64,000 nucleotides of DNA from Przewalskia tangutica (Eukaryota > Streptophyta > Magnoliopsida > Solanales > Solanaceae). A model generated the notes under the pieces. The model searched no databases. It saw nothing but the letters and a program-made list of their open reading frames with translations, and had not been told where the DNA came from. Both the position numbers and the translations under genes were made by a program. How positions within the stretch are numbered: the first letter of the stretch is position 1; every line of letters begins with the position of its first letter. The DNA lies in assembly GCA_029844215.1 (NCBI GenBank), contig CM056724.1, forward strand, positions 36,990,446 to 37,054,445. The letters run 5' to 3'. This document shows, one piece after another, positions 32,837 through 44,412 of this stretch.

Positions 32837-34195
32837 CTTTAGTGAGAAAAACATACCTACTAAAGCCAGACCCATTCAAATGAGCCACGAGCTCATGGAA
32901 CATTGTAAAAATGAAATCAATGATCTACTCAAAAAAGGGATCATTAGGCCTTCTAAATCGCAATGGAGTTGCTCAGCCTTCTATGTCAACAAGAATGCTG
33001 AACAGGAAAGAGGAGCCCCAAGGCTCGTGATAAATTATAAACCTCTTAACCAAGCGTTAAAATGGATTAGATATCCAATCCCCAACAAAAGGGACTTACT
33101 TAAAAGAACCTATAATGCTAATATTTACAGTAAGTTTGATATGAAGTCTGGATTCTGGTAAATTCAGGTCGATGAAAAAGATAAATATAAGACAGCCTTC
33201 AATGTCCCTTTTGGGCAATATGAATGGAATGTAATGTCTTTTGGGCTCAAAAATGCCCCTTCCGAATTTCAGAACATCATGAATAACATATTCAACCCTT
33301 ATAGCCAGTTTATGATTGTCTATATAGATGATGTTCTAGTATTCTCGGATAACATAGACCAGCATTATAAACATCTAAACACTTTTGTCCAGACCGCCAA
33401 ATACAACGGTTTAGCAGTAAGTGCCAAAATGATAAAGCTTTTTCAGACAGCCATCAGGTTCTTAGGACATAACCTCTATCAAGGAACCTATAAACCAATC
33501 TGCAGAGCCATAGAATTCTCCACCAAGTTCCCTGATGAAATTCCGGATAAAACCCAGTTACAAAGATTCTTAGGAAGTCTTAATTATGTAGCAGATTTTA
33601 TCCCAAAAATAAGACAGATATGTGAACCTCTGTATAAAAGACTTAAGAAAAATCCATTCCCTTGGTCAGACGAACAGACAAGAGATGTCATTCAAATAAA
33701 AGAAATAGTCCAGAAACTTCCATGTTTAGGAATCCCTAATCCAGAGGCTTTTATGATAGTAGAAACCGATGCTTCTGATATAGGTTACGGTGGTATACTT
33801 AAATAGAGAATACCTCTTGAAACAGTTGAACAGTTAGTAAGATTCACGTCTGGAAATTGGAACCAGGCACAGAAGAATTATAGCACGGTTAAAAAAGAAA
33901 TTTTATCTATAGTGCTATGTATTACAAAGTTTCAAGATGATTTGATTAACAAAGAATTTTTATTAAGAGTCGAATGCAAAGCAGCCAAAGATATTTTATA
34001 AAAGGATGTCAAGAATTTAGTTTCAAAACAAATTTTTGCCAGATGGCAAGCCTTGTTATCCAGTTTCGATTTTAAGATTGATTTTATAAAAGGTGAAGAA
34101 AACTCTCTACCAGACTTCCTGACTAGAGAATTTTTGCAGGGTAATAATGAGGTTAGCTTTCGCTTACGCGATACGACGCCATTTCAGAGTAAACG
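32787..34195 (+). pseudogene. Component B reverse transcriptase and RNase H, nearly in one frame
   Basis: The most continuous RT in the window. LVINYKPLNQ, FDMKSGFW (motif A), FGLKNAPSEFQ (motif B), YIDDVLVFSDNID (motif C, about 33319-33357), the thumb/connection region and RNase H DASDIGYGG all lie in one frame. It is broken only by TAA at 33159-33161, TAG at 33804-33806 and a TAA near 34000. Each of these is CAA or CAG in other copies, that is C to T. RT/RNase H copies pregenomic RNA into DNA. The end of RNase H overlaps the ORF3 start at 34147. Confidence 0.85.
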
Positions 34196-35352
34196 TAAGA
34201 AAATCAAACAACCCTTTAAACCGTAAAGTTCGAATAGAGCTTTACATAAACCCAGCGATGTAATATGTTCACAAATCCGAAATCTCCCAATAATACCAGC
34301 TCTCCCTAAAGATCCAACCCAGAAAAAGCAGGCGCAACCTTGCAAGGCCACGCCATCAGAAACAGAAAGCAAAAGAAATTACAGGATGGTTCCCCCAGAA
34401 TCATATTCGTAAGAAGAAACCAAAGAACCTCGATGAGGAAGGAGCCTCCGCTCCTATTCCAAACGGGAATTCATCCCAAAGATGTGTTTTGCCAATAATG
34501 GCATTAGATAAACGATGAAAGCTTCGTGGTACAAGACCTTTGAAGCCTTGTTACTGCATCACCAAGATGTGGATAATCAGGATCCAATAAAAACAAGAAG
34601 GTATTATGAGTTCATTTTAGTGGATACAGATTCCATTGAAATAGAGCACAAATACTTCGATAAAACAGGAGGAATTGAGTATTCCAAATTTACGATTAAA
34701 AATATCTTAAGTCCTTTTAATTGGTATATGGATCATTTGCAGACACCAGTACCATTATCTGAGACCCATAAACCTCAAACTTATAACTGGTATGATTATA
34801 AAGATGCATGGTTTAATTTCCTATATGTGCGTCCAAATACCCATACATGATTTATAAAGTATGCTGAGGACATGAAAGATAAAGTCATTCCCAGATGGTT
34901 CTACGAATGGTGGAACATATTTGGAGGAAATCTACAGGTGGTTGCCCCGAGCTTCCAAAATCAGTATGTTTCTTTTACCCAGGAACAACAGATTTCAACA
35001 CTCCCAGAGCACATTAAATTGTGTAAATTTTTTATTAGTAAACGGATCTCTTATATCCTTAATTGGACGTTCGATATCCAAGAGATAAATAGGATTAATA
35101 TTTAAGCAAAACCATCAAAATTAAAGGATGGAGCCCGAAAATAAAGGAAGATAAATTAAAGAAAAAGAAGTCATCTTCCTCAGAGGAGACATCAGATTCC
35201 AAGGCCGAATAAGACGGGCGCTCCTAGAAGCCTTAGCAAAATTAGAGAATGATGAAGACGTGGCATCTAGCCACAGTGAAACAGACAACGGTGACATGCT
35301 CATTCCCCGAGGAATTGCACAAGCCTACGCAGATGCGTATCTATCAAAATAA
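34147..35352 (+). pseudogene. Component B ORF3
   Basis: Same protein as 19506-20730. The N-terminal Pro-rich third is badly damaged (34147-34560). The central W-rich domain is readable from 34515 to 34850, where TGG has become TGA, and from 34872 to 35105 (FYEWWNIFGG). TAA at 35350-35352. Confidence 0.75.
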
Positions 35353-35687
35353 AGCAGGAAATGACACTTGCCTCTTCGGAAAGATAGAGGACATAAAACA
35401 GATAGTGACATATAAAGCAGATTGTGACATTTGCCCCTTCGAAAAAGCAAGGAACAAAAAGACAAAAGAAGACAGTGACGTTTGCCCCTTCAGAAAAGCA
35501 AGAGGCGAAAGCGACATAAAGAAGACAAGGATGTTTGCCCTTTCAGAAAAGACAAAGACATTTGCCCTTTCTGAAAGGGCAAACGTCCTTGTCTTCTTTA
35601 TGTCGCTTTCGCCTCTTACTTTTCTGAAGGGGCAAACGTCACTGTCTTCTTTTGTCTTTTTGTTCCTTGCTTTTTCGAAGGGGCAAG
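35353..35687. repeat. Promoter repeats folded back on themselves
   Basis: Forward TTTGCCC/GAAAAGC repeats (35420-35571) turn at about 35571 into their reverse complement (35572-35687), forming a near-perfect palindrome centred in GCCCTTTCTGAAAGGGC. No TATA box or R region follows. Confidence 0.75.
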
Positions 35688-35736
35688 TTTTGATTTTTTA
35701 ATTTTTTATAAAATCAAACTTTCCTGTTTCATAAAC
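35688..35736 (-). pseudogene. Inverted movement protein scrap
   Basis: About 49 bp matching the reverse complement of the movement-protein codons around YETGKFDFIKNYN. It turns forward again at a shared ATAAACAGATATAAA overlap into 35737. Confidence 0.65.
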
Positions 35737-36447
35737 AGATATAAAAAAAAAAAAAAAATTCTACATATAGGACTGGTACAGATTGCCGTTAAGCCTTTGT
35801 ATCGTCTGGGTTTAGACACCCCCATCTGTCTCTTATTAAGAGATGCCAGGCTATTAAACTTTTACGATTCCTTACTTGGAGTCTTACAAAGTAACTTAGC
35901 CAGGGGACCAATTTACTTTAACTGCTACCCAAATTTTTCAGTAGATATTAATGATCAAAACGTTATGGATACCCTAACGTTAAACATTAAAACCAAAAAT
36001 ATGAACAGTAAGATAAACACAAGAGAAATTGCTATAATATACAGAGTCTATTACAGGCTAATGAAAACAACCTTAGCTCCAAAAGCTAAACTAGTTAGCA
36101 GTAAAGGTGCTACAATGCTTATGGAAGCAAACCAGGAACATAGTAATATCTTTGTTCCTAGAATGTTAAAATGGAATGAAATTTTAACAAAAGATGAATG
36201 GCACTTTGATGCCATTACCCAACCAAAGATAGAACCAGAGAGTTCTGATATTGAACAAATAATTCAGCATCTAGATGGATCTATTGATTTAAAAAATTTA
36301 AAATCCCAAGGAAGACACTCCTTCGCAGCATCTTCTTCTAAACCCCGGGAGGAGGAAGAATATTATGATAATTCTGGCGAAACTATACTTGAGCGAAAAG
36401 TTCAGGGAATAGATTATTCGTCCGCCATACCCAAATTCTATTATTGA
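35737..36447 (+). pseudogene. Movement protein (5'-truncated) and linker start, component A
   Basis: Begins mid-domain after an A15 run. The frame is open from 35797 for 216 aa through LLRDARLLNF, GPIYFNCYPNF, the linker and EEEYYDNS to a CGA to TGA stop at 36445-36447. It has the longest uninterrupted movement-protein-to-linker reading in the window, confirming that the two form one polyprotein. Confidence 0.8.
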
Positions 36448-38108
36448 CCAATCGATAGAAAGACAGGTAGTCCCACCAGAAGTGAAATGCATGGTGGAGA
36501 TAGCCTTGGCACCATCAGAGAAGACATCGGTTTTAAAATCGATTGGAAAACCATTGATAAATTATGGAGAGATCCAGAAAACGCCATTAAAAGAAAATGG
36601 TATGTAAGCACCTTTTCAGTCAGTGAGAGAAAGGTGTTTAAAGAAACATGGATAAATGACATGAACAGAATTAACGCAAATATAGAATTCTTTAGGTGGT
36701 TTGAAATCACAGATAAACTTCATAATGACAGACAATGTCTAAGCACCATTATAAAGAAATGGTTTACTGGTGAAAAGACTAAAATCCCTGTTAATGGTGA
36801 AATCTTAACAACCACTCCTTTTAAAAGAGACATAAAAGATCCAAATGATATCACACATGTTGAAGATATTAATAAAATTCTCCAACAAAATAATTATACC
36901 AATCAGATATTACATGTTATCTCTAATCAGATTATAGAAGCAAGTAATACCTCTACCTTTAGAAGTACCCCAGTCAGGTCGGAAGGGAAAACCTTATCTG
37001 AACCCCTGTTTAGGATTCCACAATTTTCGGATAAATAGCCATCCGAAATTTGGAAAAGAAATAGAAGACAACCTGCTAGACAGGATAAGCAGTAAATTCA
37101 AAGAGTTAAAAGTTACTGAAGGTTCTACCTCGAAAAACTCGATTACTCACAAAGTACTAATCAAGGTTCTAGTTCGAAAGATAAGGATAAAATTTTAAAA
37201 TTCTCCGGAATGTATGAAGGAAAACATTACTAGAGGGCCTACGCTTCCGACATGTTATTCGAAGAACGTATCCCATACCAAACCACCTATTCTGGAGAAG
37301 AAATCCATGAATTGAACATAGATGGCATGTCAGAAGGACAAATTGTCAAAGTGCTCCATGAAACGAGTCCGTGTTACCGCTACAAAATAAAAACACACAC
37401 GGACGATGCCCAACTGGCAGCGATCCTCGTTTCAGGTTTTACAGGAATGTTAAAAAATTGGTGGGACCACTACCTACTTGATGATATAAAAGTTGGTATC
37501 ATGAATACCACCACTACAGTCCAAATAAGGAACATCGATAACACCTATAGTAATGAAATTCAAGGGGATGCTACAGCAACCTTATTATACTGTATAGGTA
37601 AACACTTCATTGGAGACCCAAAACTTTTCCAAGATAGAAGTTTAGAAATTCTTAATAATCTGACGTGTCCAAAACTACACGATTTTAAATGGTATAAAGA
37701 CATATTCCTTAACAAGGTCATGCTAAGAACAGATTGTAACCATGACTATTGGAAAGAAAGATTTATTAGTGGTTTGCCTAAACTCTTCGCCGAAAAGGTA
37801 AGAACCAATATTAGGAGAGCCTATAATGGTGATACTCCCTTTGGAGTTATGACATACGGTGATATTGTCAGCTTTATTAATTTAATAAATTCTACAACCG
37901 CAATACAATAAAGCTTAATAATCGATACAAAAATACTCCACCAAAGGAGAATTAGGAAGTTTCACAAGACTTGGATATGTTAAAATCTGCTCCTTCAAAG
38001 AGCATCAAAAGGTTAAAAAAAAGCATAACATACCCCGCTCCAAAGCGTATAAAAAGAATTATACTCCTAAAAAAAGATATAATAAAAATAATACCAGCAA
38101 AAATACCA
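36448..38108 (+). pseudogene. Coat protein region of component A, truncated at the host junction
   Basis: Linker open 36487-37038 (with a small in-frame loss near 36780), damaged 37120-37250, coat core open 37252-37911. The sequence ends within the basic segment just before the zinc knuckle at about 38108 and passes directly into non-viral DNA. Protease and promoter are absent. Confidence 0.8.
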
Positions 38109-38394
38109 AAGAAAAACCACTTTGAAAAATTATAATTAGAACCATATCCGTCTATGAACTCGCACTTTGATAAGAATTTGAGAGAAATTTCATGAGAAAC
38201 TCCCAAGCACCTAGGCTAATTATCTCGTTTGTTGTGAAGAGATTGAAGGAAAACAATGCCAAGGTGGGTTGAGATCTCCTGATCTCAAATTCCTATTATG
38301 AGGTATGATTTTAAGACTATGTTTTTATTTATGATTTAGATAAGTGTTAAACTCTGCAATTATGATATTCATATTGATTAAAGATTGTAGACTT
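38109..38394. other. Host sequence without a recognisable gene
   Basis: AT-rich DNA unrelated to the viral units. It is probably the 3' flank of the minus-strand coding remnant at 38395-38767. Confidence 0.4.
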
Positions 38395-38767
38395 TTAATT
38401 AAAAAATAAATTTTGAGTTGATACTACCTGCTTCCATACTATATGATTATTATTTGATAAACTTAGATAAAATTGTATTACTGGACCATCTATATTCCTA
38501 TCCTCTTCAGGGTTGTGCGATTTTTTTTTTTTTAGGTAAATGCAAATATTATTACTAATAACGGAAAGAAAGGTGGCTACAATCAGTCATTGAGGGGTTG
38601 TGCGAATATTTTGAGTTGTCTAATTCTTGTTTTACCTCTATTAGTTCTTCTTTTGTTTTCTTTAATTCTACTTTGGTTTCTTTAAGTTTATGTTTATATT
38701 TTTTATATTTATTATACCATTCTTGTGAGTGATTAATACCAATAATAGTAAGAACAAGAACACAAGT
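38395..38767 (-). pseudogene. Possible host exon: membrane segment plus coiled coil, split by a LINE
   Basis: On the minus strand a hydrophobic stretch (CVLVLTIIGI) is followed by a Lys/Glu coiled coil (KLKETKVELKKTKEELIEVK). A 74-bp LINE insert at 38521-38594 introduces a stop. Ignoring the insert and one copy of its target duplication, the same frame runs on to a TAA at 38395-38397. The 5' boundary is cut by the SINE at 38768; upstream in frame there is a stop, so a splice acceptor or older decay may lie there. I do not recognise the family. Confidence 0.4.
38521..38594 (-). mobile_element. 5'-truncated L1-type LINE 3' end with target-site duplication
   Basis: A T13 run (poly(A) on the minus strand) followed by the 3' end GTAGC...TTACCT, also seen at 40430-40486 in the larger LINE. 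It is flanked by an 11-bp duplication GGGTTGTGCGA at 38510-38520 and 38595-38605. Confidence 0.75.
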
Positions 38768-38979
38768 GAAACACCCACAAGGGTAGCCAAGTGGAGTAAG
38801 AGCGGGACCGAAGGTCACGAGTTCGATTCCCGCCAACACCTTCGTCGAGCCTCACACATGATTTGCCAAGTGTGGTTTACCTGACTGACGTGGTTTGCAT
38901 GCTATCGGCCACCCGAGGATTTATCCAAAGGCGCACTTGTAATAAAGTAGGTCGCGTTCTCCGTCATCAAAAAAAAAGA
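38768..38979 (+). mobile_element. tRNA-derived SINE with target-site duplication
   Basis: A-box-like TAGCCAAGTGG (38784-38794) and B-box-like AGTTCGATTCC (38820-38830) form a pol III promoter 26 nt apart. The body of about 210 bp ends in a short A-run (38969-38977). A 10-bp duplication GAACACAAGT flanks it (38758-38767 and 38980-38989). Confidence 0.75.
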
Positions 38980-38989
38980 GAACACAAGT

Positions 38990-39340
38990 AAAGTAATAAA
39001 TCCATCACTAATAAATCCGCAAAAGAGTCTCAAATCGCGAACAAAAATAGTGATAGACAACAACATCCGCTTGCTTCGCCAAGGGTGAGATCTGGTTATT
39101 ATTAGATGGTAGATGAGGTACACCACGCGCCCTTAGACAACTCCAACATTACATAAGACAACCTTACTCGGGAGATTGCGGATCTTGATAGGGATCCCGG
39201 TCGAAAGCTGGGTATGGAGGGTGGTTGCGGGTTGCAGTGGGTGGTGTTGATGTTCGTGGTTTGTGGTCCAACCCTCGGGTCTCCGATCCTTGGCTTCGAG
39301 TGCATTGAGACTTTTCCGCGCCACTTTTGATTCCAAGGCG
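38990..39340. other. Host sequence, nothing recognised
   Basis: Unique-looking sequence with short random frames. It may include the 5' part of the following LINE. Confidence 0.35.
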
Positions 39341-40505
39341 ATCGCGGTCTAGAGGTTGGTCACGTTGATTTCGGTCGTGGGGTACGGGTCTTGGGAAAGT
39401 CCATGGGTCACCACTTTGGTTGTTGAGTTCGAGAATGTTTCTTTTCCAATTGGCCTAGGAAATGCTAAGGTTTTGGAAGTCGAGGGGTTTTCTATCCAAA
39501 AGAGGTATAGGAATTTGATGCACTCAATGGGTGCGGATGTCAATGGCATGCCTCATTCACTTGCTGTGGTTGTCAATGTCACGCCTCATTCATTAGGTGC
39601 AACTTTCGGAGTTGAGGTTGTTGGGAATTCAAGTGTTGCTCAAACGCCACCCTCTCGAGGTTGACGGTACCATGGGTGGGCACGGTCAATGGCGTTTCTT
39701 GGGGGTGGTTACGGGTTGAAAGAGGGTCGGGCGTGGTCGCGGACGCCGATTGGTCTTTTGGCGGTCGCGGTCAAGACCGAAACCCGCGGTCATCGGTTCA
39801 AGATTGTAGGTCGGAAGTTGGTTCACTTTCCATGGCTCTTGGTATTGCAAACCGTGCGGAAGTTGAACAACCTACTCTTCAAACGAGACTTGGTAACTTG
39901 GGCAATTTAATTGCTGAGCATACCAAGGAAGGATCTCATTCAATGGGACATCGTAAATTGTTGGGTGGGAACCGGTGTCACCTCTTCTAATGAATTCAAT
40001 GGTTGTGGAAATCAGCGGCAGCCCGCCCAAAAAGTTTGGAAACTTGATGGCTACGGAACCGGCGGTCTACTCTTCAAATGAGTCTTCGACGATCAACTTA
40101 TGTGGAATTCGGCGGTCATTCTTTCCAAGACACCAAAGAATTGTTATTTGGTTTCGCCAACGTAGCATTCAACGCCGAGGACATAAGCCATTTATGGCAA
40201 CCATTCCCAATGATGCACAAGTCTTGATATCCCCACGATTCAACTATTGCACCTAATAAGCTGCAAATGATATCGATTAATTAAATGAAGATACTATCTT
40301 GGAATGCACCTGATAGTAAGAATTTAATTTTCATGATTTAATCTCCCATCAGAACGCCTCCTTCGCAGACGCCCATCCCCTCTCTTTCATTTCTTGTTTA
40401 TTGCTTACGCTGAGGATTGAGAACCCTCGATTTAATGATTGTAGCTACCGCTTTTTCGCCTTTCTTTATAATATTAGCATTTACCTAAAAAAAAAAAAAA
40501 AAAAA
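39341..40505 (+). mobile_element. L1-type LINE with most of ORF2 deleted
   Basis: The right end is AGCATTTACCT followed by A19 (40487-40505). At 40285 an ATG begins MKILSWNA, the usual start of the endonuclease domain of plant L1 ORF2, but it stops after 18 codons and is followed almost at once by the 3' UTR, so the endonuclease and RT have been deleted. The GC-richer sequence at about 39350-40260 with broken frames is probably ORF1; I see no CCHC knuckle in it. The 5' end is uncertain. Confidence 0.55.
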
Positions 40506-40995
40506 CCTTAGCCGATATCAAGATACCAACAGAGCAAGATTTGTCAATTCAAAATAGAGGTGCTCGCTCCTCCACTATTTTTTAAATCAAGAAATTGCAT
40601 TATTCTAAGCATAGACTAAACTATAGCCGATGCATTATCCGCCTATTTTATTTTATCGAACAGGTGGATTTGATCTGCACTTACACAAATACCAATGATT
40701 TTCGCTTATGACGTGTACCTTTCTTCCGTAAACTCTTTTCCCAACGCTTGCTTATTCATCCTCCGAGCTTTGATCCTCTGCTTGAAAAATATTAAGTGAA
40801 CAGAGAACCAAGAAGACCCACTAGTTGAATCTTGCGTTCTCGTAAAAGGCAAAAGCTCAAGGATCGTGCCGATTCTGCTGAGAAGAGAGCAAGAGAACGG
40901 AACCCGCCAATGCTTCGCTTCTTTATACAACTTCATACGCTTCTTGCCTTATTTCTTCGCCTCGCTCATCCTTGGCTCCATTAAAGGTTTGTATC
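40506..40995. other. Host sequence, nothing recognised
   Basis: A 76-codon minus-strand frame (40706-40936) has no recognisable features. Confidence 0.35.
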
Positions 40996-41178
40996 TGTTA
41001 GGCATCCCATAATTATCTCAAATCATCTTTAAATTGTAATCACATAATTTAGGATGATTGTAAATTAGTATCATGTATTTTAGGATAATTAGATAAGTCT
41101 TCATTAATACTAGTATGATACACTTGTATATATATTTCAAGATTGGAATGAAATCACTCATGGAATTGATTTCTTTTA
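40996..41178 (+). repeat. Putative 5' LTR of a Ty1/copia element
   Basis: Starts TGTTAGGCATCCC, AT-rich, with a TATATATA region near 41130. It ends just before GTATCAAGAGCC (about 41180-41191), which resembles the initiator tRNA-Met PBS typical of copia elements. No 3' LTR is in the window, so the LTR call cannot be confirmed by pairing. Confidence 0.5.
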
Positions 41179-41431
41179 TAGTATCAAGAGCCATAAATTT
41201 TGTGCCCTAAACACCCTCGGCCTCCCTCATAGCCAAAACCTTCTCCTTTCTACCAACTAAACAAGCCTTGTGGTTTTCTACAAACCCTAAACCTAAACCA
41301 CTACCCACCCATCTGGCCACCCTAAAACATTCCCTCTTTAGGTTTTTCTTTTCTTTTCCAACTCTAATCGACACCATTAGGTTAATACACCAAATTCCAC
41401 CACTCATAAAATATTCAAAATCCATTGCCAC

Positions 41432-42360
41432 GCATATGAAGTAACAAAATTACATCTAGCTCTTGCCGTGAACAACGCCAAGAACTTTATTTCAATCACC
41501 CTTGAAATGGAAAAGGGCAATACTCTTCTTAGGCGGAGTTATTCAAAATCCATTGTCGCGCATATGAAGTAATAGACCATATTATCCCTTTCGAGTCTTC
41601 ATCTGATACCACCGGTGTCGACAAAAGTTATGGTCTCGTTTAGATGTTATAGTCCTTCAACGGATTTATGGCACTATCTCTAACGACCTTTTGCATACCA
41701 TATCGACTCGACTCTACTCAACAAGCATGGGAACGCTTGCAAAATATTTTTCAAGATAATAAACTTTCTAGTGTCAGATATCTTGAAAACCAATTCACCA
41801 ACGCCAAATTGGACGAGTTCTCAAATGTTTCCACTTATTGTCAAGAATTCAAGATACTTGCCGACCAACTATCCAACGCCAGGCGCTTCATGACAAATCA
41901 AAGGTTGGTTCTTCAATTGATTATAGGGTTGAATGAAAATTATGATGGAGTTGCTACATTCATTCAATAAAGTAACGTGTTACCTCTATTTTGCAGGCTC
42001 GCTCGAGATTGATTCTTGAAGGAACCTGCAAGGAAAAGCAAACAACCTCTGGGGCAGCCACCGCCGGAACAACCCTCGTCTCCACCTCCACGTATTTTGC
42101 GACAACAAATTCCAGTTCGGGAGGAACTGGAAATCGCAACAACACTAGTAAAAAATGGGGTTCAAATCGCAACAAAGGAAAAATAATGGCGGACAGTGAG
42201 GGCATCTCCGGCCGCGCGGCAAAGAACCACCACCAGCAGCCGAAGCCTAGTCCGGCGCCGAGGGCAAGACTGGCCGTGGGCTTGGGCACCGCAATGAACC
42301 GCCTACCCCACCTCGCCGGCCAGCCATCATCTTCGAACCGACACTAACTTCTGGCTCGCC
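41432..42360 (+). pseudogene. gag: Ty1/copia Gag remnant
   Basis: Degraded Gag starting near the KLALAV-type motif (LALAVNNAKNFI, about 41460), through ITLEMEKGN, VIDHIIPF and the readable stretch 41668-41970 (QQAWERLQNIF, YLENQFTNAKLDEFSNVSTYCQEFKILADQL, VLQLIIGLNENYD). A Ser/Asn-rich then Pro-rich tail follows. Several frameshifts and stops. Gag would form the virus-like particle. Confidence 0.8.
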
Positions 42361-42419
42361 TACAATAATATTTCGTTCTACGCACTATCTTCCGCAAGTT
42401 ATGCTCCAACCAATATCGA

Positions 42420-42700
42420 ACAAGCCATGAACAACTTGAATCTGAATGTTCCAGATGATTCGTGGTACATGGACACAGGGGCTACATCACACATGACGGC
42501 ATCCCAAGGTAATCTCTCGTCATATTTCAATATGAGCAGTGGTAAAAATATTGTTGTCGGCAGTGGGCAGAAAATTTAAATTTGTGGTATTGGTCAGGTA
42601 AAACTTCCCCCTCCTCACCCATCGTTATACTTAAAAAATATCTTACATGCACCAAAACTGATTAAAAACTTGATATTTGTACGACGTTTTACAACCGATA
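42420..42700 (+). pseudogene. Ty1/copia protease remnant
   Basis: WYMDTGATSHMT around 42463-42495 is the copia aspartic protease active site (DTG at about 42472-42480), followed by a VVGSGQ-type segment. A stop at about 42577 interrupts it. Confidence 0.8.
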
Positions 42701-43260
42701 AATGCTGTTTCGTGAATTTTGATCCGCTTGGGTTTTCATGAAGGATTTTCGACGGATGCCACTAATGAGATGTAATAGCATGGGGGATTTGTATCGCATC
42801 ACTACCATTTCCAACAACCACATGACAAAATCATCAACCTTTGCAGCTATTTCCCCTATCGTATGGCACAATCGGTTGGGACACCCGGGCGCACCGGTGT
42901 TCAATACTCCTACGAAGAATAATTTTGTTGCTTGTAACAAACTTTTGGACTCTTCAGTTTGCCAAACTTGTGTGTTTGGGAAGCATGTTAAACTTTCTTT
43001 TGCATCATCTACTTCACATACACTTGTGCCATTTGATCTTATGCATTGTGATTTGTGGACATCACCAGTTTTGAGTTCTGCAGGTCATAAATATTATATG
43101 CTTATTTTGGATGATTATTCGAATTTTCTGTGGACATTTCTTACGGCGTAAATCACAAGCATTTACCGTCTTTAAACAATTTAGTGTTTTTATCAAAACT
43201 CAATTTGACAAATCCATTAAATGTTTTCAATGTGACAATGGGAGGGAATTGGAATCCAGG
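42701..43260 (+). pseudogene. Ty1/copia GAG-pre-integrase and integrase N-terminus
   Basis: WHNRLGHPGAPVF with the downstream CQTCVFGKHVKLSF forms the HHCC-type zinc site of copia integrase (about 42860-43000). DLMHCDLWTSPVLSSAGHKYYMLILDDYSNFLWTF is the start of the catalytic core, and CDNGRE near 43232 carries the second Asp. The core is then lost. Confidence 0.8.
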
Positions 43261-43449
43261 CCCACTCCCTCACCCGTAAACCCACCCCGGCATCCAGGCC
43301 CATATTTTTAGGCCCATAATCCTGATCCCTCTCGGCCCAATAACCCAGTCTGCCTTGGCCCAAAATACTACCTCCTCTCGGCCCAATACCACACCCGACA
43401 GCCCTAATCCCCAGTCGTCTATTTTAGCCCAACCTCGGATGATTGAAAC

Positions 43450-44412
43450 TCGTGTCATACACGGGATATTTTTGGCCCAAAAATCCCAAAACAGCTCTAT
43501 CAGACCCGAATTGGAAAGTTGTCATGTTAGACGAAATTGATGCTCTTATTAAAAATAATATGGGGAAGTTAGTGCCCCGTCCATCTAATGTGAACATAAT
43601 TAGGTCTATGTGGGTTTTCTGTTATAAAAGAATTCGATGGTTCCTTTACGAGGTACAAAGCTCGCCTTGTTGTGATGGCGTGTCTCAACAAGCCAGTGGA
43701 TCAGGTGAAACATTTAGTCCGTGGTTAAGCCAAGAACTATCGTGATCGTTTTAGCTCGACATCACAAAATTCTGGTCCATTCATCATGGATGTCAAAATG
43801 CATTCCTACATGGCCATTTATAGGAGACAATTTACATGCACCCGCCTTTGGGTTTTCGAGACTCTACACATCCGAATTATGTTTACCTATTGAAAAAAAT
43901 CTTTATATTGTTTGAAACAGTTCTGCATGGTATAACATGTTTGCGTGGTTTGTATCCACATTGGGTTTCTCACACAAAGAAGTACGACATGGTATATATC
44001 CTCCTATATGTAGATGACATCATTCTCACTACCATCTACATCACTTCGCCGGTCTATTATGTCCCTCCTTGCAGCAGAATTTGCAATGATGGATTTGGGT
44101 CATTTAAATTATTTTTTGGGTATTGTTGTAACCCAATATGCAAGTGATTTGTTTCTCAGTCAAAAGAAATATGTTGAGGAGATCATTGACAAAGTCGGTA
44201 TGTCCTCCTGCAAACCATCACACACACCGACCGGTTGATACAAAAGCCAAATTGAGTAACTCTACAGGTACTCCATACAGTGACGCAACACATTACCAGA
44301 ACTCCAGCAGTGGTCTTGCAAAGATCTTACTTTCACGAGACTTGATATCTCCTATGCGGTTCAAAGCAAGTGTGTTTACATATGCATGATTCAAAGAAGA
44401 ATATATGGGTAG
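43450..44412 (+). pseudogene. Ty1/copia reverse transcriptase, cut by viral DNA
   Basis: NWKVVMLDEIDALIKNN and VPRPSNVNIIRSMWVF start the RT domain, preceded by a Pro-rich linker at 43250-43450. YILLYVDDIILT near 43990-44030 is the catalytic motif, then EFAMMDLGHLNYFLGIVV. Frameshifts are frequent. The sequence breaks off at about 44412 in the region between RT and RNase H, where inverted B sequence starts; the rest of the element is not seen. Confidence 0.85.

Noticed and set aside
38784..38830. Functional tRNA gene
   Set aside because: A and B boxes are present, but no cloverleaf can be drawn around them. The A-tail and target duplication identify a SINE.
39356..39990. Host gene frames in the GC-richer stretch
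   Set aside because: Short overlapping frames in several phases with no recognisable domain; more simply read as a decayed LINE ORF1 region.
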